A stretch of DNA of 64,000 nt from Saprospiraceae bacterium (GCA_022842725.1 JALHOZ010000005.1:62001-126000), one strand, 5' to 3'. Numbered from the stretch's first letter, positions 17,295-26,041 are shown. Program-made: numbers and translations. The notes: generated by a model from the sequence alone, not told the origin.

Positions 17295-18704
17295 ATGATA
17301 GTAGAACGAAAGATAGTATTGGCCTTAAAAAAACTCGACAAAAAGGAATTAAAAGAATTTTTGATTTTTGTCCACTCTCCCTATTTTAATGTCAACAAAG
17401 GCATTACTCTGTTATACGACACAATATTCCCTCTCCTGGAGTCTAAAAAATTTAAAGAATCACACAATGATACATGGTTGTGGTCGGTTTTGAATCCTGA
17501 AGAAAAAGAGTTGGATGCCCGTCGATTGAACCTGCTTTTTTACAACCTCGGCCTCCTGTTTGACCGGTTTATCGCTCAAAAAGAATTTTCAGAACAAACA
17601 TTTTTTCAAAAAAAATTGATGATGGAAATTCTCTCCAAAAGAAGATTGCCATTAGAAAGAAGAATTTTTATCAGAACTACCCTGGAAAACCTGCAGAAAA
17701 ATGAAAATTATTCCGCTACTTCTGCCGTATATCAATATTTTATCAAAAAAATAGCTTCCAAAAAGAAAAGAGATAATGAGGTAATTTTATGGTTGAACAT
17801 ATATTACATCCTAGAAAAACTGAATGCCTATGTTACCTTATTGAGTTGGAAAAAAATGTATAAATTAGATGTTGAGTTAAATTATCTAACATATATCTAC
17901 TCTTTAATAGATCAAAATATACATAAAGAATACCCCTCCATTTTATTATATATAAAAATTGCTAAAATTTTAGAAAATGAAAATGAAACCGAAGAATATT
18001 ATGAGTTGAGAAAATTAATGAAAAAACATGTAGTATCTTTTGAAACAAATTTACAAAGGGAAATTTATACAATGGCATTAAGTTATTGTATCAACAAGGT
18101 AAACCAATTTAAAAGTGAATTTCACAGAGAGCTATTTGATTTGTTTAAAGAATCTGTTGAAAAAAATGTAATAATGGAAAATGAAGAAATATCTGTTTCA
18201 GTATTCAGAAACATTGTATTTGCTGCCATTCGTGTAAGCGAATTTTCCTGGGCAGAATATTTTATTGAAAATTATAAATCCTATGTGAATCCCAAATTCA
18301 GAGACAATGCCGTTTATTTTAGTCTGGCCAGGTTGGAAATCAATCGGGAAAACTATCCTAAGGTTTTGGATTACCTGCAACTCATCAATTATGACGACGT
18401 GTGGTATCAGTTAGGTGCCAGAACAATGCAAATGGCAGCCTATTATAAATTGGGCGAATATGATGCATTGGAGTCATTGTTAAATGCTTACAAAATGTTT
18501 ATCAATAGGGAAAAATCTCTTACCAAAGAAAGGAAAACAGCATATCTTAATTTGATCCGGTTTACCAAAAAACTACTTTATATCATACCTTCTGAAAAAA
18601 CTAAAATTCAGAATCTTAGAAAAGAAATTGAAGAAAATCCATCTATTGTCAATAAGTCCTGGTTGTTGGAGAGGGTAGATGAATTGTCAAAATCCAGATA
18701 TTAG
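17295..18704 (+). CDS. Conserved-looking helical protein of unknown function
   Basis: This 469-residue soluble protein has no signal peptide or membrane segments. It is almost entirely alpha-helical by composition, rich in Lys, Glu, Leu and Tyr, with irregular helix-pair repeats (for example SLARLEINRENYPKVLDYLQ and MAAYYKLGEYDALESLLNAY) reminiscent of TPR-like solenoids. The N-terminus (ERKIVLALKKLDKKELKEF) is charged. I do not recognise a named domain. Long proteins of this style are common in Saprospiria-like genomes. It stands alone: divergent from the T9SS gene on the left, with the small DUF4834-like gene 63 bases to the right on the same strand. Confidence 0.7.
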   Translation: MIVERKIVLALKKLDKKELKEFLIFVHSPYFNVNKGITLLYDTIFPLLESKKFKESHNDTWLWSVLNPEEKELDARRLNLLFYNLGLLFDRFIAQKEFSEQTFFQKKLMMEILSKRRLPLERRIFIRTTLENLQKNENYSATSAVYQYFIKKIASKKKRDNEVILWLNIYYILEKLNAYVTLLSWKKMYKLDVELNYLTYIYSLIDQNIHKEYPSILLYIKIAKILENENETEEYYELRKLMKKHVVSFETNLQREIYTMALSYCINKVNQFKSEFHRELFDLFKESVEKNVIMENEEISVSVFRNIVFAAIRVSEFSWAEYFIENYKSYVNPKFRDNAVYFSLARLEINRENYPKVLDYLQLINYDDVWYQLGARTMQMAAYYKLGEYDALESLLNAYKMFINREKSLTKERKTAYLNLIRFTKKLLYIIPSEKTKIQNLRKEIEENPSIVNKSWLLERVDELSKSRY

Positions 18705-18767
18705 TCGGCTCTACGTAAACAAAAACGTTACCTCTGTCGTTTAAGATATCAATAAGTTATGTGACCG

Positions 18768-18932
18768 TTGAAATATATCATCCTCTCCGTTCTTGTGTAC
18801 TTTTTGATTAAAAGTTTTTTTCCTGTCAGGATTCAGGCAGGCAGTGGTTTCAGACCAACTCAAAATCCTGATCCATCTCAAAAATCCAGGGAGGGAGATT
18901 ACATAGACTACGAAGAAATCAAAGATGAATAG
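18768..18932 (+). CDS. Small DUF4834-like membrane protein, TTG start
   Basis: A 54-residue frame opens at TTG 18768 immediately after an in-frame TGA (18762-18764), so TTG is the earliest start and no ATG is available. The product has an N-terminal hydrophobic helix (KYIILSVLVYFLIKSFF), a Pro/Ser/Gln linker, and the acidic C-terminus DYIDYEEIKDE. This combination, one membrane helix and a terminal (G/D)YxDYEEI motif, is characteristic of DUF4834 proteins of Bacteroidota, which have no known function. The last 8 bases overlap the start of the RluA-type gene, indicating translational coupling. It is too short for usual gene-calling cut-offs. Confidence 0.65.
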   Translation: MKYIILSVLVYFLIKSFFPVRIQAGSGFRPTQNPDPSQKSREGDYIDYEEIKDE

Positions 18933-19632
18933 CAATCCGGATTGGGACAAACTCCTTGAATTAGGTAAAAAAAAAGAACTTTATTCCATTCTGGAAGAAA
19001 ATGAACATTTTCTTGTAGTGTATAAACGAAATGGGATCGCTGTTCAGGCTACTTCTCAGGCACAGATAGACCTCGAAAAAATTCTTTCCGAAAAATACAA
19101 AAAGCCGATTTACGTGCTCAACAGAATTGATCAGCCGGTCACAGGTCTTGTTATTTTCGGAAAGACCAAAAAATTTGCTGAAGCGTTTACCGAAAAGATC
19201 AAAGAAAGGGATATCTCCAAAACTTACCTTGCCATCGTCAGCGGATCACCGGAAGAAGGCCGGGTGAAACTCACCCATTATATCAAAAAACTGCACAACA
19301 GAGCCATGACGGCAGACGAAGCCATGGAAGGTTACAAAGAATCTGTCTTATATTACGAAAAAAAGCAGGTTTTTGACAATTACTGCCTGCTGAAGGTAGA
19401 CCTCATCACCGGAAGATACCACCAGATCAGGGCACAAATGGCTACGATGGAGATGCCGATCAAAGGCGATCTCAAATACGGTTCGCGAAGGCCAAATCTC
19501 GACAGAAGTATATGTTTGTTGTCCTATCGCCTTGAGTTTACCGATCCGCTCAGTGGTGTTGTACATAAGTACAAAGCGCCGCTTCCCGACAATGACGTAC
19601 TTTGGTCGCTCGTCGACGAATCAGTCCTGTGA
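18925..19632 (+). CDS. RluA-family RNA pseudouridine synthase
   Basis: This 235-residue protein lacks an S4 domain and consists of the catalytic domain alone. The catalytic Asp is in NRIDQPVTGL (Asp69, the RluA motif RxDxxxxGL with I for L). Further conserved segments are KTYLAIVSG near residue 93 and GRYHQIRAQM near 154, which carries the conserved Arg and His positions. It isomerises uridine in rRNA or tRNA; the exact site cannot be read. The start overlaps the end of the small DUF4834-like gene by 8 bases, and the 3' end overlaps the convergent radical SAM gene by 12 bases. Confidence 0.92.
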   Translation: MNSNPDWDKLLELGKKKELYSILEENEHFLVVYKRNGIAVQATSQAQIDLEKILSEKYKKPIYVLNRIDQPVTGLVIFGKTKKFAEAFTEKIKERDISKTYLAIVSGSPEEGRVKLTHYIKKLHNRAMTADEAMEGYKESVLYYEKKQVFDNYCLLKVDLITGRYHQIRAQMATMEMPIKGDLKYGSRRPNLDRSICLLSYRLEFTDPLSGVVHKYKAPLPDNDVLWSLVDESVL

Positions 19633-20652
19633 CGCCCAGACAGTACAACCTTCGGTACAGTTATTACAAATATCGATTTTGTCTCTTCCCTGAAGCAGGG
19701 TTTTTCTGAAGCGGTCATAAGCCTCTCCCTGCCATATTTTTTTGAATGATGTGCCGTCCTTGATGTTTCCGAGCTTGTGGGTAGCATCTTTGTCAAAACA
19801 ACAGGGAACCACCATGCCATCCCAGGTGATCACACAGGCATGCCACAACTTCCAGCAATGGTTAAGCAATTCATTTTTGACCCGGAACGTCCCATCATTG
19901 GTTTTGGCATACCGTGAATATTTATCCTGCTCCGGAATCAGTGGATTGCCGTTTTTGTAATCATACACCTGGGCTGTTTTGAGTTTTACCTCATCCACGC
20001 CGATTTCTTTTGCCAGTGCATAAATTTCTTCGATCTGATGTTCGTTGGGTTTGACGACCAAAAACTGAAATATGATGTGTGGTGTGGTACTTTTTAAGGC
20101 TTTTTTCCAGTAAACTACATTTTTGGCACCTTGCAGTACGGCTTCGAGATTGCCGCCCACCCTATAATTTTCATAGGTTTCCTGCGTGGTACCATCGACA
20201 GAAATGATCAGCCTGTCCAATCCGGATAGGATGGTTTTTTTAGCATTTTCATCGTGGAGAAAGTGTCCGTTGGTAGAGGTAATGGTGTAGATCCCTTTTT
20301 GCTGAGCGTATGCGACCATATCCAAAAATTCCGGATTGATGTAGGGTTCGCCCTGAAAATAAAAAATCAGGTACAACAATCTTTCATGTAATTCATCGAT
20401 GGTAGACCGGAAAAAATCGGATTTCAGATTTCCGGTTGCTCTGGTAAAAGAACGCAAACCTGATGGACATTCCGGACAGCGAAGATTGCAGGCTGTCGTG
20501 GGTTCAAAAGAGATGGTCATCGGCAATCCCCATTGGATGGGTCTTTTCAGCCATTTGGTCAGGTAGAAAGAAGAGGTGAGTAATATGACATTCCAGACCC
20601 TTTTGATCGTCAGTTTGGACAAAAAACTGAAAACATCATGTGTATACATCAT
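19621..20652 (-). CDS. Radical SAM / SPASM domain protein
   Basis: This 343-residue protein has the radical SAM cluster motif at Cys55, Cys59 and Cys62 (CNLRCPEC). The GEPYINPEF segment corresponds to the SAM-contacting GGEP motif. A C-terminal SPASM-like region follows, with HCWKLWHACVITWDGMVVPCC and then CNNCTEGC, able to bind auxiliary Fe-S clusters. SPASM proteins mature peptides or modify cofactors or lipids. No precursor peptide or partner is visible nearby, so the substrate is unknown. An N-terminal extension of about 45 residues with a hydrophobic patch (VWNVILLTSSFYLTKWL) may tether it to the membrane. It lies 20 bases downstream of the exonuclease III gene on the same strand. Confidence 0.88.
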   Translation of the reverse strand: MMYTHDVFSFLSKLTIKRVWNVILLTSSFYLTKWLKRPIQWGLPMTISFEPTTACNLRCPECPSGLRSFTRATGNLKSDFFRSTIDELHERLLYLIFYFQGEPYINPEFLDMVAYAQQKGIYTITSTNGHFLHDENAKKTILSGLDRLIISVDGTTQETYENYRVGGNLEAVLQGAKNVVYWKKALKSTTPHIIFQFLVVKPNEHQIEEIYALAKEIGVDEVKLKTAQVYDYKNGNPLIPEQDKYSRYAKTNDGTFRVKNELLNHCWKLWHACVITWDGMVVPCCFDKDATHKLGNIKDGTSFKKIWQGEAYDRFRKTLLQGRDKIDICNNCTEGCTVWASQD

Positions 20653-20672
20653 TCTTAAAATAAGGGGTCAGA

Positions 20673-21425
20673 TTATAATTCTAAAAAGATAGGACAATGA
20701 TCCGAGCCCAACTCCTGATCCAGAATGCCGGCATCTTTGAAGGGAAGATTTTGATCTACCAGAAAATAATCCAGTCTCCAGCCCAGGTTTTTGGCACGTG
20801 CACCAAACCGTGCACTCCAAAAGGAATATTGTACTTTGTCCGGGTATAATTGTCTGAAGGAATCGACAAATCCTTTTCCGTGAAGGTAAGTCATCCCGTC
20901 AATCTCTGCCTGCGTATACCCTGAAGTTTTGTTGTAATTTTCTTTAGGCCGGGCAAGATCGATAGGCTGATGAGCCACGTTAAAATCACCGGTGACGATG
21001 ACAGGTTTTAATTTCCTTTTTGCTTCAAGAAAATTGCCAAAATCGCGATCCCATTGCTGTCGGTAATCCAGCCTTTTCAAACCGTCCCCACTATTGGGAA
21101 CGTAGACATTCACCAGATAAAACGAATCAAATTCTGCGGTGATCACGCGACCTTCGTTGTCGTGTTCTTCCACCTGAATATCTTTTTCTACGGAAAGAGG
21201 TTTATGTTTGGAAATGATGGAGACACCGGAATAACCCTTTTTTTCTGCTTCATTGCTGTGAATGTAATAATCAGACAAAGACGACAATGCTTCTTTTACC
21301 TGATCTTCCTGCGCTTTGGTTTCCTGCAGACAAACGATATCGGCATTAAAAGATGTAAATTGGGATAAAAAATTTTTTTGAACCACGGCCCTGATACCGT
21401 TGACATTCCAGGATATAAGCTTCAT
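20673..21425 (-). CDS. xth: Exodeoxyribonuclease III / AP endonuclease
   Basis: This 250-residue protein is a complete EEP-family (ExoIII/ExoA) AP endonuclease. It begins with MKLISWNVNGIRA and has the metal-binding Glu in CLQETKAQ (near residue 36), then YVPNSGDGLKRLDYR, GDFNVAH (catalytic Asp and Asn near 147) and the C-terminal SDHCPIFLEL with the catalytic Asp-His pair. It incises abasic sites and repairs 3' ends, the step after Ung in base excision repair. The radical SAM gene follows 20 bases downstream on the same strand. Confidence 0.95.
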   Translation of the reverse strand: MKLISWNVNGIRAVVQKNFLSQFTSFNADIVCLQETKAQEDQVKEALSSLSDYYIHSNEAEKKGYSGVSIISKHKPLSVEKDIQVEEHDNEGRVITAEFDSFYLVNVYVPNSGDGLKRLDYRQQWDRDFGNFLEAKRKLKPVIVTGDFNVAHQPIDLARPKENYNKTSGYTQAEIDGMTYLHGKGFVDSFRQLYPDKVQYSFWSARFGARAKNLGWRLDYFLVDQNLPFKDAGILDQELGSDHCPIFLEL

Positions 21426-21533
21426 GTTTGTTTTGATTTTATATTGCGAAAGCTGATTTTGTTTGATCAGATAATAAACGGTCTGAAAACGGGATTGTTT
21501 TATAAGCTTTGGAATCGTATGATATTTGGTGAC

Positions 21534-22523
21534 TTACAAAGTATGATACATTTCCCTGAGCTGATTGATTTTTTTTCTTTGCGCCAAAAAAAACTGAAAC
21601 CGGTATTTTTCTGAAACTTCAGATAAAAGGATGGATTTATTCCGCATTTGTTCGACCCATTTGCCGCATTCTTCCGAAAAATCCGGTGCATAAGTCATCA
21701 GGTGATTAAAGGAGTTGAAGGTTATATACGTATACACTTCTTTACCGACAGTTGCCTGAATACAATTATTAGAGATGTAGATGTCACTTTGATACATTTC
21801 AAACGGAGAACTCAGGTACCCATTTTCGTTGAGGATGGATTTTTTTCCGGATTCTGCTTCTCTTTCGAGTTTGTCAAACAAAGCATCGAGGTCGTCGCAG
21901 ATTTTATCAAAATCATTTTTAGACGCAAAAAGTCCTGAGTCTACGTAATATTGTATTTGTTTTAAAGTGCTGTCGATGGTCTCCGGAGCCCAGATTTCAT
22001 AAGATGCTACACCATGATAGTAATAATTGATTAAATCGGTGATGTTTTCATAATCGGTGATAACTTCTTCGGCATCAAACTTTTTGTGCCGGTGATTTTC
22101 AAGGTTGAGAACGGACCTTTGCCAGAAAAATAATTTAAAACGACTGAGGTGTTTAAATCCGAATTGTCTGAAATAGGGAAGGTCCATGGCCGTCATGGAA
22201 ATATTTCCTTTTTTATTTTCTGACATATTTTTGACAGCAGCCAGGATGTTTTGCAGGTATTCGATAATATGAAATTTATCTTTAAACATGGCATTAAACT
22301 GAAAAGGAACGAGTTTGCTTTGATAAGACATCACTGAATCAAATGATATTTGAAAATGACGGCAAATGATGGTAATCTCTTCCAGGGTCAGGGCTGTGGT
22401 GCCCCGCATCCTTCTGTAAGCTGCATCGGGATTGACATGGAGCAAGTCTGCAACATATTGTGCGAAGTTTTCTCCCTGATATTTGTCTTTGCAGGCTTTG
22501 AATAATATTTGTTGGGTTTCCAT
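21534..22523 (-). CDS. HTH-domain protein of unknown function (probable regulator)
   Basis: This 329-residue protein has an XRE-like helix-turn-helix at residues 10-60 (AQYVADLLHVNPDAAYRRMRG, then LTLEEITIICRHFQISFDSVM). The remaining 260 residues are helical and show no named domain that I recognise. The composition is that of a cytoplasmic protein without membrane segments. Proteins with this arrangement, a short HTH and a long unknown helical C-terminal part, recur in Bacteroidota and are usually labelled hypothetical. It is divergent from the CsgG-like secreted protein gene, with 229 AT-rich bases between the starts, which makes control of that neighbour a reasonable guess. Confidence 0.7.
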   Translation of the reverse strand: METQQILFKACKDKYQGENFAQYVADLLHVNPDAAYRRMRGTTALTLEEITIICRHFQISFDSVMSYQSKLVPFQFNAMFKDKFHIIEYLQNILAAVKNMSENKKGNISMTAMDLPYFRQFGFKHLSRFKLFFWQRSVLNLENHRHKKFDAEEVITDYENITDLINYYYHGVASYEIWAPETIDSTLKQIQYYVDSGLFASKNDFDKICDDLDALFDKLEREAESGKKSILNENGYLSSPFEMYQSDIYISNNCIQATVGKEVYTYITFNSFNHLMTYAPDFSEECGKWVEQMRNKSILLSEVSEKYRFQFFLAQRKKINQLREMYHTL

Positions 22524-22547
22524 TATTTAATTATAATAATTAATGTA

Positions 22548-22555
22548 CAAAAGTA
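22548..22555 (-). promoter_or_regulatory. -7 element upstream of the HTH gene
   Basis: TACTTTTG on the minus strand fits TAnnTTTG, 25 bases before the HTH gene start. No -33 box at the proper spacing was evident. Confidence 0.4.
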
Positions 22556-22713
22556 ATTAAAATATAATAAATAAAGTTTATGAATTCAATAAAAATGTAA
22601 AAGAGGATATTACAATTCTTATAATTTTGTTAAATTGGTAAATAATGTAGTATTTAGTGATGTTTGCTTTAAAATGTATTAATATTCAATAAGTTTTAGG
22701 TTTTTCGGCCACC

Positions 22714-22721
22714 TACCTTTG
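22714..22721 (+). promoter_or_regulatory. -7 element upstream of the CsgG-like gene
   Basis: TACCTTTG matches TAnnTTTG exactly, 31 bases before the ATG at 22753. The preceding 20 bases lack a clear TTG, so the -33 element is weak or the gene needs an activator. Confidence 0.45.
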
Positions 22722-22752
22722 CAGTATTAATTCACTTAAAAACATTTATAAT

Positions 22753-23820
22753 ATGAAAAATGTAATTTTTTTAATCGCTCTTTTAATCCCTGTTTTTTTA
22801 ACAGCGCAAGCTCCAAGATTAGCTATTGTAAGTTTTGATGCCAACCAGCAAGAACTCCGACCCGATGAATTGCTTGAGATGGTAAGAGTTGAAATCAGCA
22901 AACATTCAAAGTATCAATTGATTGACCGGTATGAAATCCATGAAGTATTGTCGGCTCAAAATATTGAATCCGGTACATGTTTCAGTCAAAGTTGTCTCTT
23001 GGCCGCAGGAGGACATTTAAACACAAATTTTGTCATGACAGGAAGTGCGGACAAATTGGGTGATGCACTTTTCCTGAGGTTGAGAATGATTAATGTCAAA
23101 GAAGACAAAATTGAAAAAGAAGTGGTCCGCGAGTTTTTATTTATTCCTCAGAAAGTTAATACCATGATTACTTTATTGGTGAATGATCTTTTTTCTGTAA
23201 CCAATGATCAGTCTATTGTCAACAGTTTGTCCAACAAAGAATCGTATGAAAGTGCTATGAACAATCCTGAATACCAACGTTTGAATCTTTCAGGTCCAAG
23301 GATGGGTTATACCTTTTTTACCGGAGAAACTGCCAAAATTTTGGGAAGAGAAAAGTACAATGGTGGTTTTGGTGCCCGACCAGCCTTTTTTCAAATAGGT
23401 TATCAGTTTGAAGCTCAATATCTCAACGAAGGTAAATGGCAGGCTTTGGTCGAGTTTATCCCAACCATAACAGGTATGGATCAGGGTTTATTCATCCCTA
23501 GTGTTGCTATTCTCAATGGTATCCGCAGCAATAAAAACGGAATAGAATTTGCCATCGGACCGGCCTTTAACGTAGTCAAAAAAGCAGATATGGTTTTAGT
23601 AGATAAAGCGTGGCAATTGGCTGAAGATTTTCCAAATGTCAGGGAAGTTGAGTCAAGAATGGATAGCAGAGGGAAATTAAGTTTCTCAAGTTTTGTGGTG
23701 ATAGCCGGTGGTTATTCACTCAGATCAGGAAAATTAAATATACCCATTAATTTTTATTTTATTCCTGCAGAAGATGTTCGTTTTGGTATATCCTTTGGAT
23801 TTAACCTGAAAAGAAGTTAA
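22753..23820 (+). CDS. Secreted protein with CsgG-like N-terminal domain
   Basis: This 355-residue protein has a signal peptide (MKNVIFLIALLIPVFLTAQ). Residues 22-150 show the CsgG/FlgT-like fold pattern: LAIVSFDANQQELRPDELLEM, then YQLIDRYEIHEVLSAQ, and NFVMTGSADKLGDALFLRLRMI, that is, 'sum up, find the worst ranked, report on a state' strands used in outer-membrane assembly factors. A conserved Cys pair (CFSQSC) sits near residue 77. The last 160 residues have alternating beta-strand character, and the final segment (VRFGISFGFNLKRS) resembles a membrane barrel. It lacks a lipobox, unlike CsgG itself. It probably resides in the periplasm or outer membrane; its role is unknown. A strong terminator lies about 210 bases downstream. 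Confidence 0.75.
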   Translation: MKNVIFLIALLIPVFLTAQAPRLAIVSFDANQQELRPDELLEMVRVEISKHSKYQLIDRYEIHEVLSAQNIESGTCFSQSCLLAAGGHLNTNFVMTGSADKLGDALFLRLRMINVKEDKIEKEVVREFLFIPQKVNTMITLLVNDLFSVTNDQSIVNSLSNKESYESAMNNPEYQRLNLSGPRMGYTFFTGETAKILGREKYNGGFGARPAFFQIGYQFEAQYLNEGKWQALVEFIPTITGMDQGLFIPSVAILNGIRSNKNGIEFAIGPAFNVVKKADMVLVDKAWQLAEDFPNVREVESRMDSRGKLSFSSFVVIAGGYSLRSGKLNIPINFYFIPAEDVRFGISFGFNLKRS

Positions 23821-24030
23821 ACTCTGCAAGAGGAAAAATGTAAATGAAAAGAAGTTATAAAAACAACTGTATCTGTGAAAAAAGTTGTTGTTTATGGAAA
23901 AAACTACTTAAAAAAAACGACAGACTATGAAAAAAACGATTGTTTTTATTAATAAACAGGAATCAACCGTAATCTGCTGAACATGAAAAAAACTATAGCT
24001 ATTTTGGGATTGTACTACGAAGGTAGTCGG

Positions 24031-24060
24031 GGCTGTCAAAAGTGACAGCCTTTTTCTTTT
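24031..24060 (+). terminator. Rho-independent terminator downstream of the CsgG-like gene
   Basis: A perfect 8-pair stem (GGCTGTCA with TGACAGCC) around an AAAG loop is followed by TTTTTCTTTT. It is directional for the plus strand and ends the transcript that begins at the CsgG-like gene, leaving about 210 bases of 3' region with several very short ORFs. Confidence 0.9.
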
Positions 24061-24078
24061 ATAAAAAATGGAATTTAT

Positions 24079-24753
24079 TCACACTTTATCTGCGATCATT
24101 TGTATCTGATGTGAAAGGAATATTTCCCTTTTGGAGGCCTGCGGAAACAGACTTTGGTATACCATAGCTTTGGCAACGTCATGACCTTCGATACCTTTGT
24201 ACATACGTAAAGGACCGACAAACAAAAATGAAAACGATCTGAAAAACCGAATGGCCAAAGCCTCTCCGAATCTTTTTTCTGTGCGGTTTCCCAACAAAAG
24301 GGAAGGTCTGAAGATAGAAACTTTTTCACAGGATAGACCCGAAATAAATTGTTCGATTTCTCCTTTTACTTTCGAATAATATACCATAGATTTTGTGTCT
24401 GCGCCCAAAGAGGAAACCAACAAAATATGGCTTGATCCGTTTTCACATGCCAGTTTTGCTGCTTCTGCCGAATACGTAAAATCTACTTTATAAAAGGCTT
24501 CTTTGCTTTTAGCTTTGGCCATCGTCGTTCCGAGACATATAAAAGTTATGTCGGCTTTCAGGTTTTCTTTGTATTCTGATAATTTGTCGAAGTTTACTAC
24601 CATTTCCCTGATCTTCGGAGAAGTAAAGGTTTGCTGAACCTTTCTGACAGGCAAAATGATGTTTTCATAAACTTCCGATTGAATCAATAAGGACACAAGT
24701 TCCTTACCGATTAATCCCGTAGAGCCATAAACTATGGCTGTAAGACCAGCCAT
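24079..24753 (-). CDS. NAD(P)-binding oxidoreductase (Rossmann, HTATIP2/YbjT-like)
   Basis: The frame is open upstream into the thiolase gene, but the ATG at 24753 immediately precedes the Rossmann fold (MAGLTAIVYGSTGLIGKELV) and lies 3 bases past the thiolase stop, so that start is chosen. The product has about 224 residues. The nucleotide-binding motif is GSTGLIG, followed by FICLGTTMAKAKSKEAFYKVD and the catalytic-like YYSKVKGEIE near residue 125. These are typical of atypical SDR proteins of the HTATIP2/YbjT group. The substrate is unknown. Tight linkage to the thiolase gene suggests cotranscription and perhaps a related metabolic role. Confidence 0.85.
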   Translation of the reverse strand: MAGLTAIVYGSTGLIGKELVSLLIQSEVYENIILPVRKVQQTFTSPKIREMVVNFDKLSEYKENLKADITFICLGTTMAKAKSKEAFYKVDFTYSAEAAKLACENGSSHILLVSSLGADTKSMVYYSKVKGEIEQFISGLSCEKVSIFRPSLLLGNRTEKRFGEALAIRFFRSFSFLFVGPLRMYKGIEGHDVAKAMVYQSLFPQASKREIFLSHQIQMIADKV

Positions 24754-24755
24754 TT

Positions 24756-25934
24756 CTATAATTTTTCTATGATCATCGCACTTGCTCCGCCACCACCGTT
24801 GCAAATAGCTGCCATACCATAACGACCGCCATTTTGTTGTAAGACATTCTGCAAAGTACAAAGGATTCTGGCTCCTGAACATCCCAATGGATGACCTAAG
24901 GAAACCGCACCACCAAAAACATTTACCTTTTCCTGAGAAATACCCATTTGTTTGATGAATGCCAAAGCCACTACAGAAAATGCTTCATTGACTTCAAAAA
25001 AGTCGATGTCACTCAGTTGTAAACCTGCCCTTTCCAACACTTTTTTTGCAGCAAGTACAGGAGCTGTGGTAAACCATTCCGGTTCCTGAGCAGCATCCGC
25101 ATAAGCTACGATTCTGGCTACAGGTGTAAGATTATATTTTTTGACGGCATCTTCACCGGCTACCAACAACATCGCTGCACCATCATTGATGGTAGATGCA
25201 TTGGCAGCAGTGACCGTTCCTTCTTTGGTAAATACCGGTCTTAAAGTTGGAATTTTATCGAAAAAAACATTTTTATATTCTTCGTCCTGGTCAAAGACCC
25301 TGACATTTCCTTTTTTATCTTTTAATTCCACACCAACGACTTCACCAGCAAATTTTCCACCTTCCCAGGCAGCTGCACTTCTTTGGTACGATTGTATGGC
25401 AAAAGCATCCTGTTCTTCTCTGGTAATATCAAATTTTGCTGCGGTTGCATCACCAAAACATCCCATCGCACCACCGGAATACGCATCAGCCAAACCATCT
25501 CTTACCAATCCGTCGGTCAATTCACTGTTGCCGTACCCATAACCGTATCTCGCTTTTCCAAGATAAAAAGGGATGGATGACATGTTTTCCATTCCACCTG
25601 CCAAAACCAGGTCATTTTGACCCAACTGAACGGATTGTGCTGCAAACATCACAGATTTCATACCGGAAGCGCACACTTTGTTTACTGTCGTACAAGGTGT
25701 TTTAACATGAACACCACCTTTGAGAGCTGCCTGTCTTGCCGGTGCCTGACCTGCATTTGCCTGAACAACATGGCCTACAAAAACTTCGTCAATTTCTTCT
25801 CCCGAAAGATTATTTTTTTCTAAGGTTTTTTTGATGACCTGAGCTCCGAGTTCGGTAGCAGGAACAGAAGCAAGGGATCCTCCGAAACTTCCCAAAGGTG
25901 TGCGGAGTGCAGAAACTATATATGCGTTTTTCAT
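24756..25934 (-). CDS. Acetyl-CoA acetyltransferase / thiolase
   Basis: This 392-residue thiolase is of the usual length. The acyl-accepting Cys is in VNKVCASGMKSV near residue 88. The conserved catalytic segments NEAFSVVALA (near 345), GGAVSLGHPLGCSGARI (His, near 360) and CNGGGGASAMI (second Cys, near 380) are complete. It condenses two acetyl-CoA or cleaves 3-ketoacyl-CoA. The sequence is most like AtoB/PhaA biosynthetic acetyl-CoA C-acetyltransferases. The downstream NAD(P)-binding protein gene begins 3 bases after its stop. A TAnnTTTG box lies 36 bases upstream. Confidence 0.93.
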   Translation of the reverse strand: MKNAYIVSALRTPLGSFGGSLASVPATELGAQVIKKTLEKNNLSGEEIDEVFVGHVVQANAGQAPARQAALKGGVHVKTPCTTVNKVCASGMKSVMFAAQSVQLGQNDLVLAGGMENMSSIPFYLGKARYGYGYGNSELTDGLVRDGLADAYSGGAMGCFGDATAAKFDITREEQDAFAIQSYQRSAAAWEGGKFAGEVVGVELKDKKGNVRVFDQDEEYKNVFFDKIPTLRPVFTKEGTVTAANASTINDGAAMLLVAGEDAVKKYNLTPVARIVAYADAAQEPEWFTTAPVLAAKKVLERAGLQLSDIDFFEVNEAFSVVALAFIKQMGISQEKVNVFGGAVSLGHPLGCSGARILCTLQNVLQQNGGRYGMAAICNGGGGASAMIIEKL

Positions 25935-25969
25935 GATAATATTATTTTATGGTTTGATGAATGGAAGTG

Positions 25970-25977
25970 CAAAAGTA
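25970..25977 (-). promoter_or_regulatory. -7 element upstream of the thiolase gene
   Basis: TACTTTTG on the minus strand fits TAnnTTTG, 36 bases before the thiolase start. It would drive the thiolase and oxidoreductase pair. Confidence 0.4.
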
Positions 25978-26041
25978 TATAAATTAGTTGGATAATTTTG
26001 ATTCTGAACGAATGAAGGCATGATAAATACTGATCTGTGGT

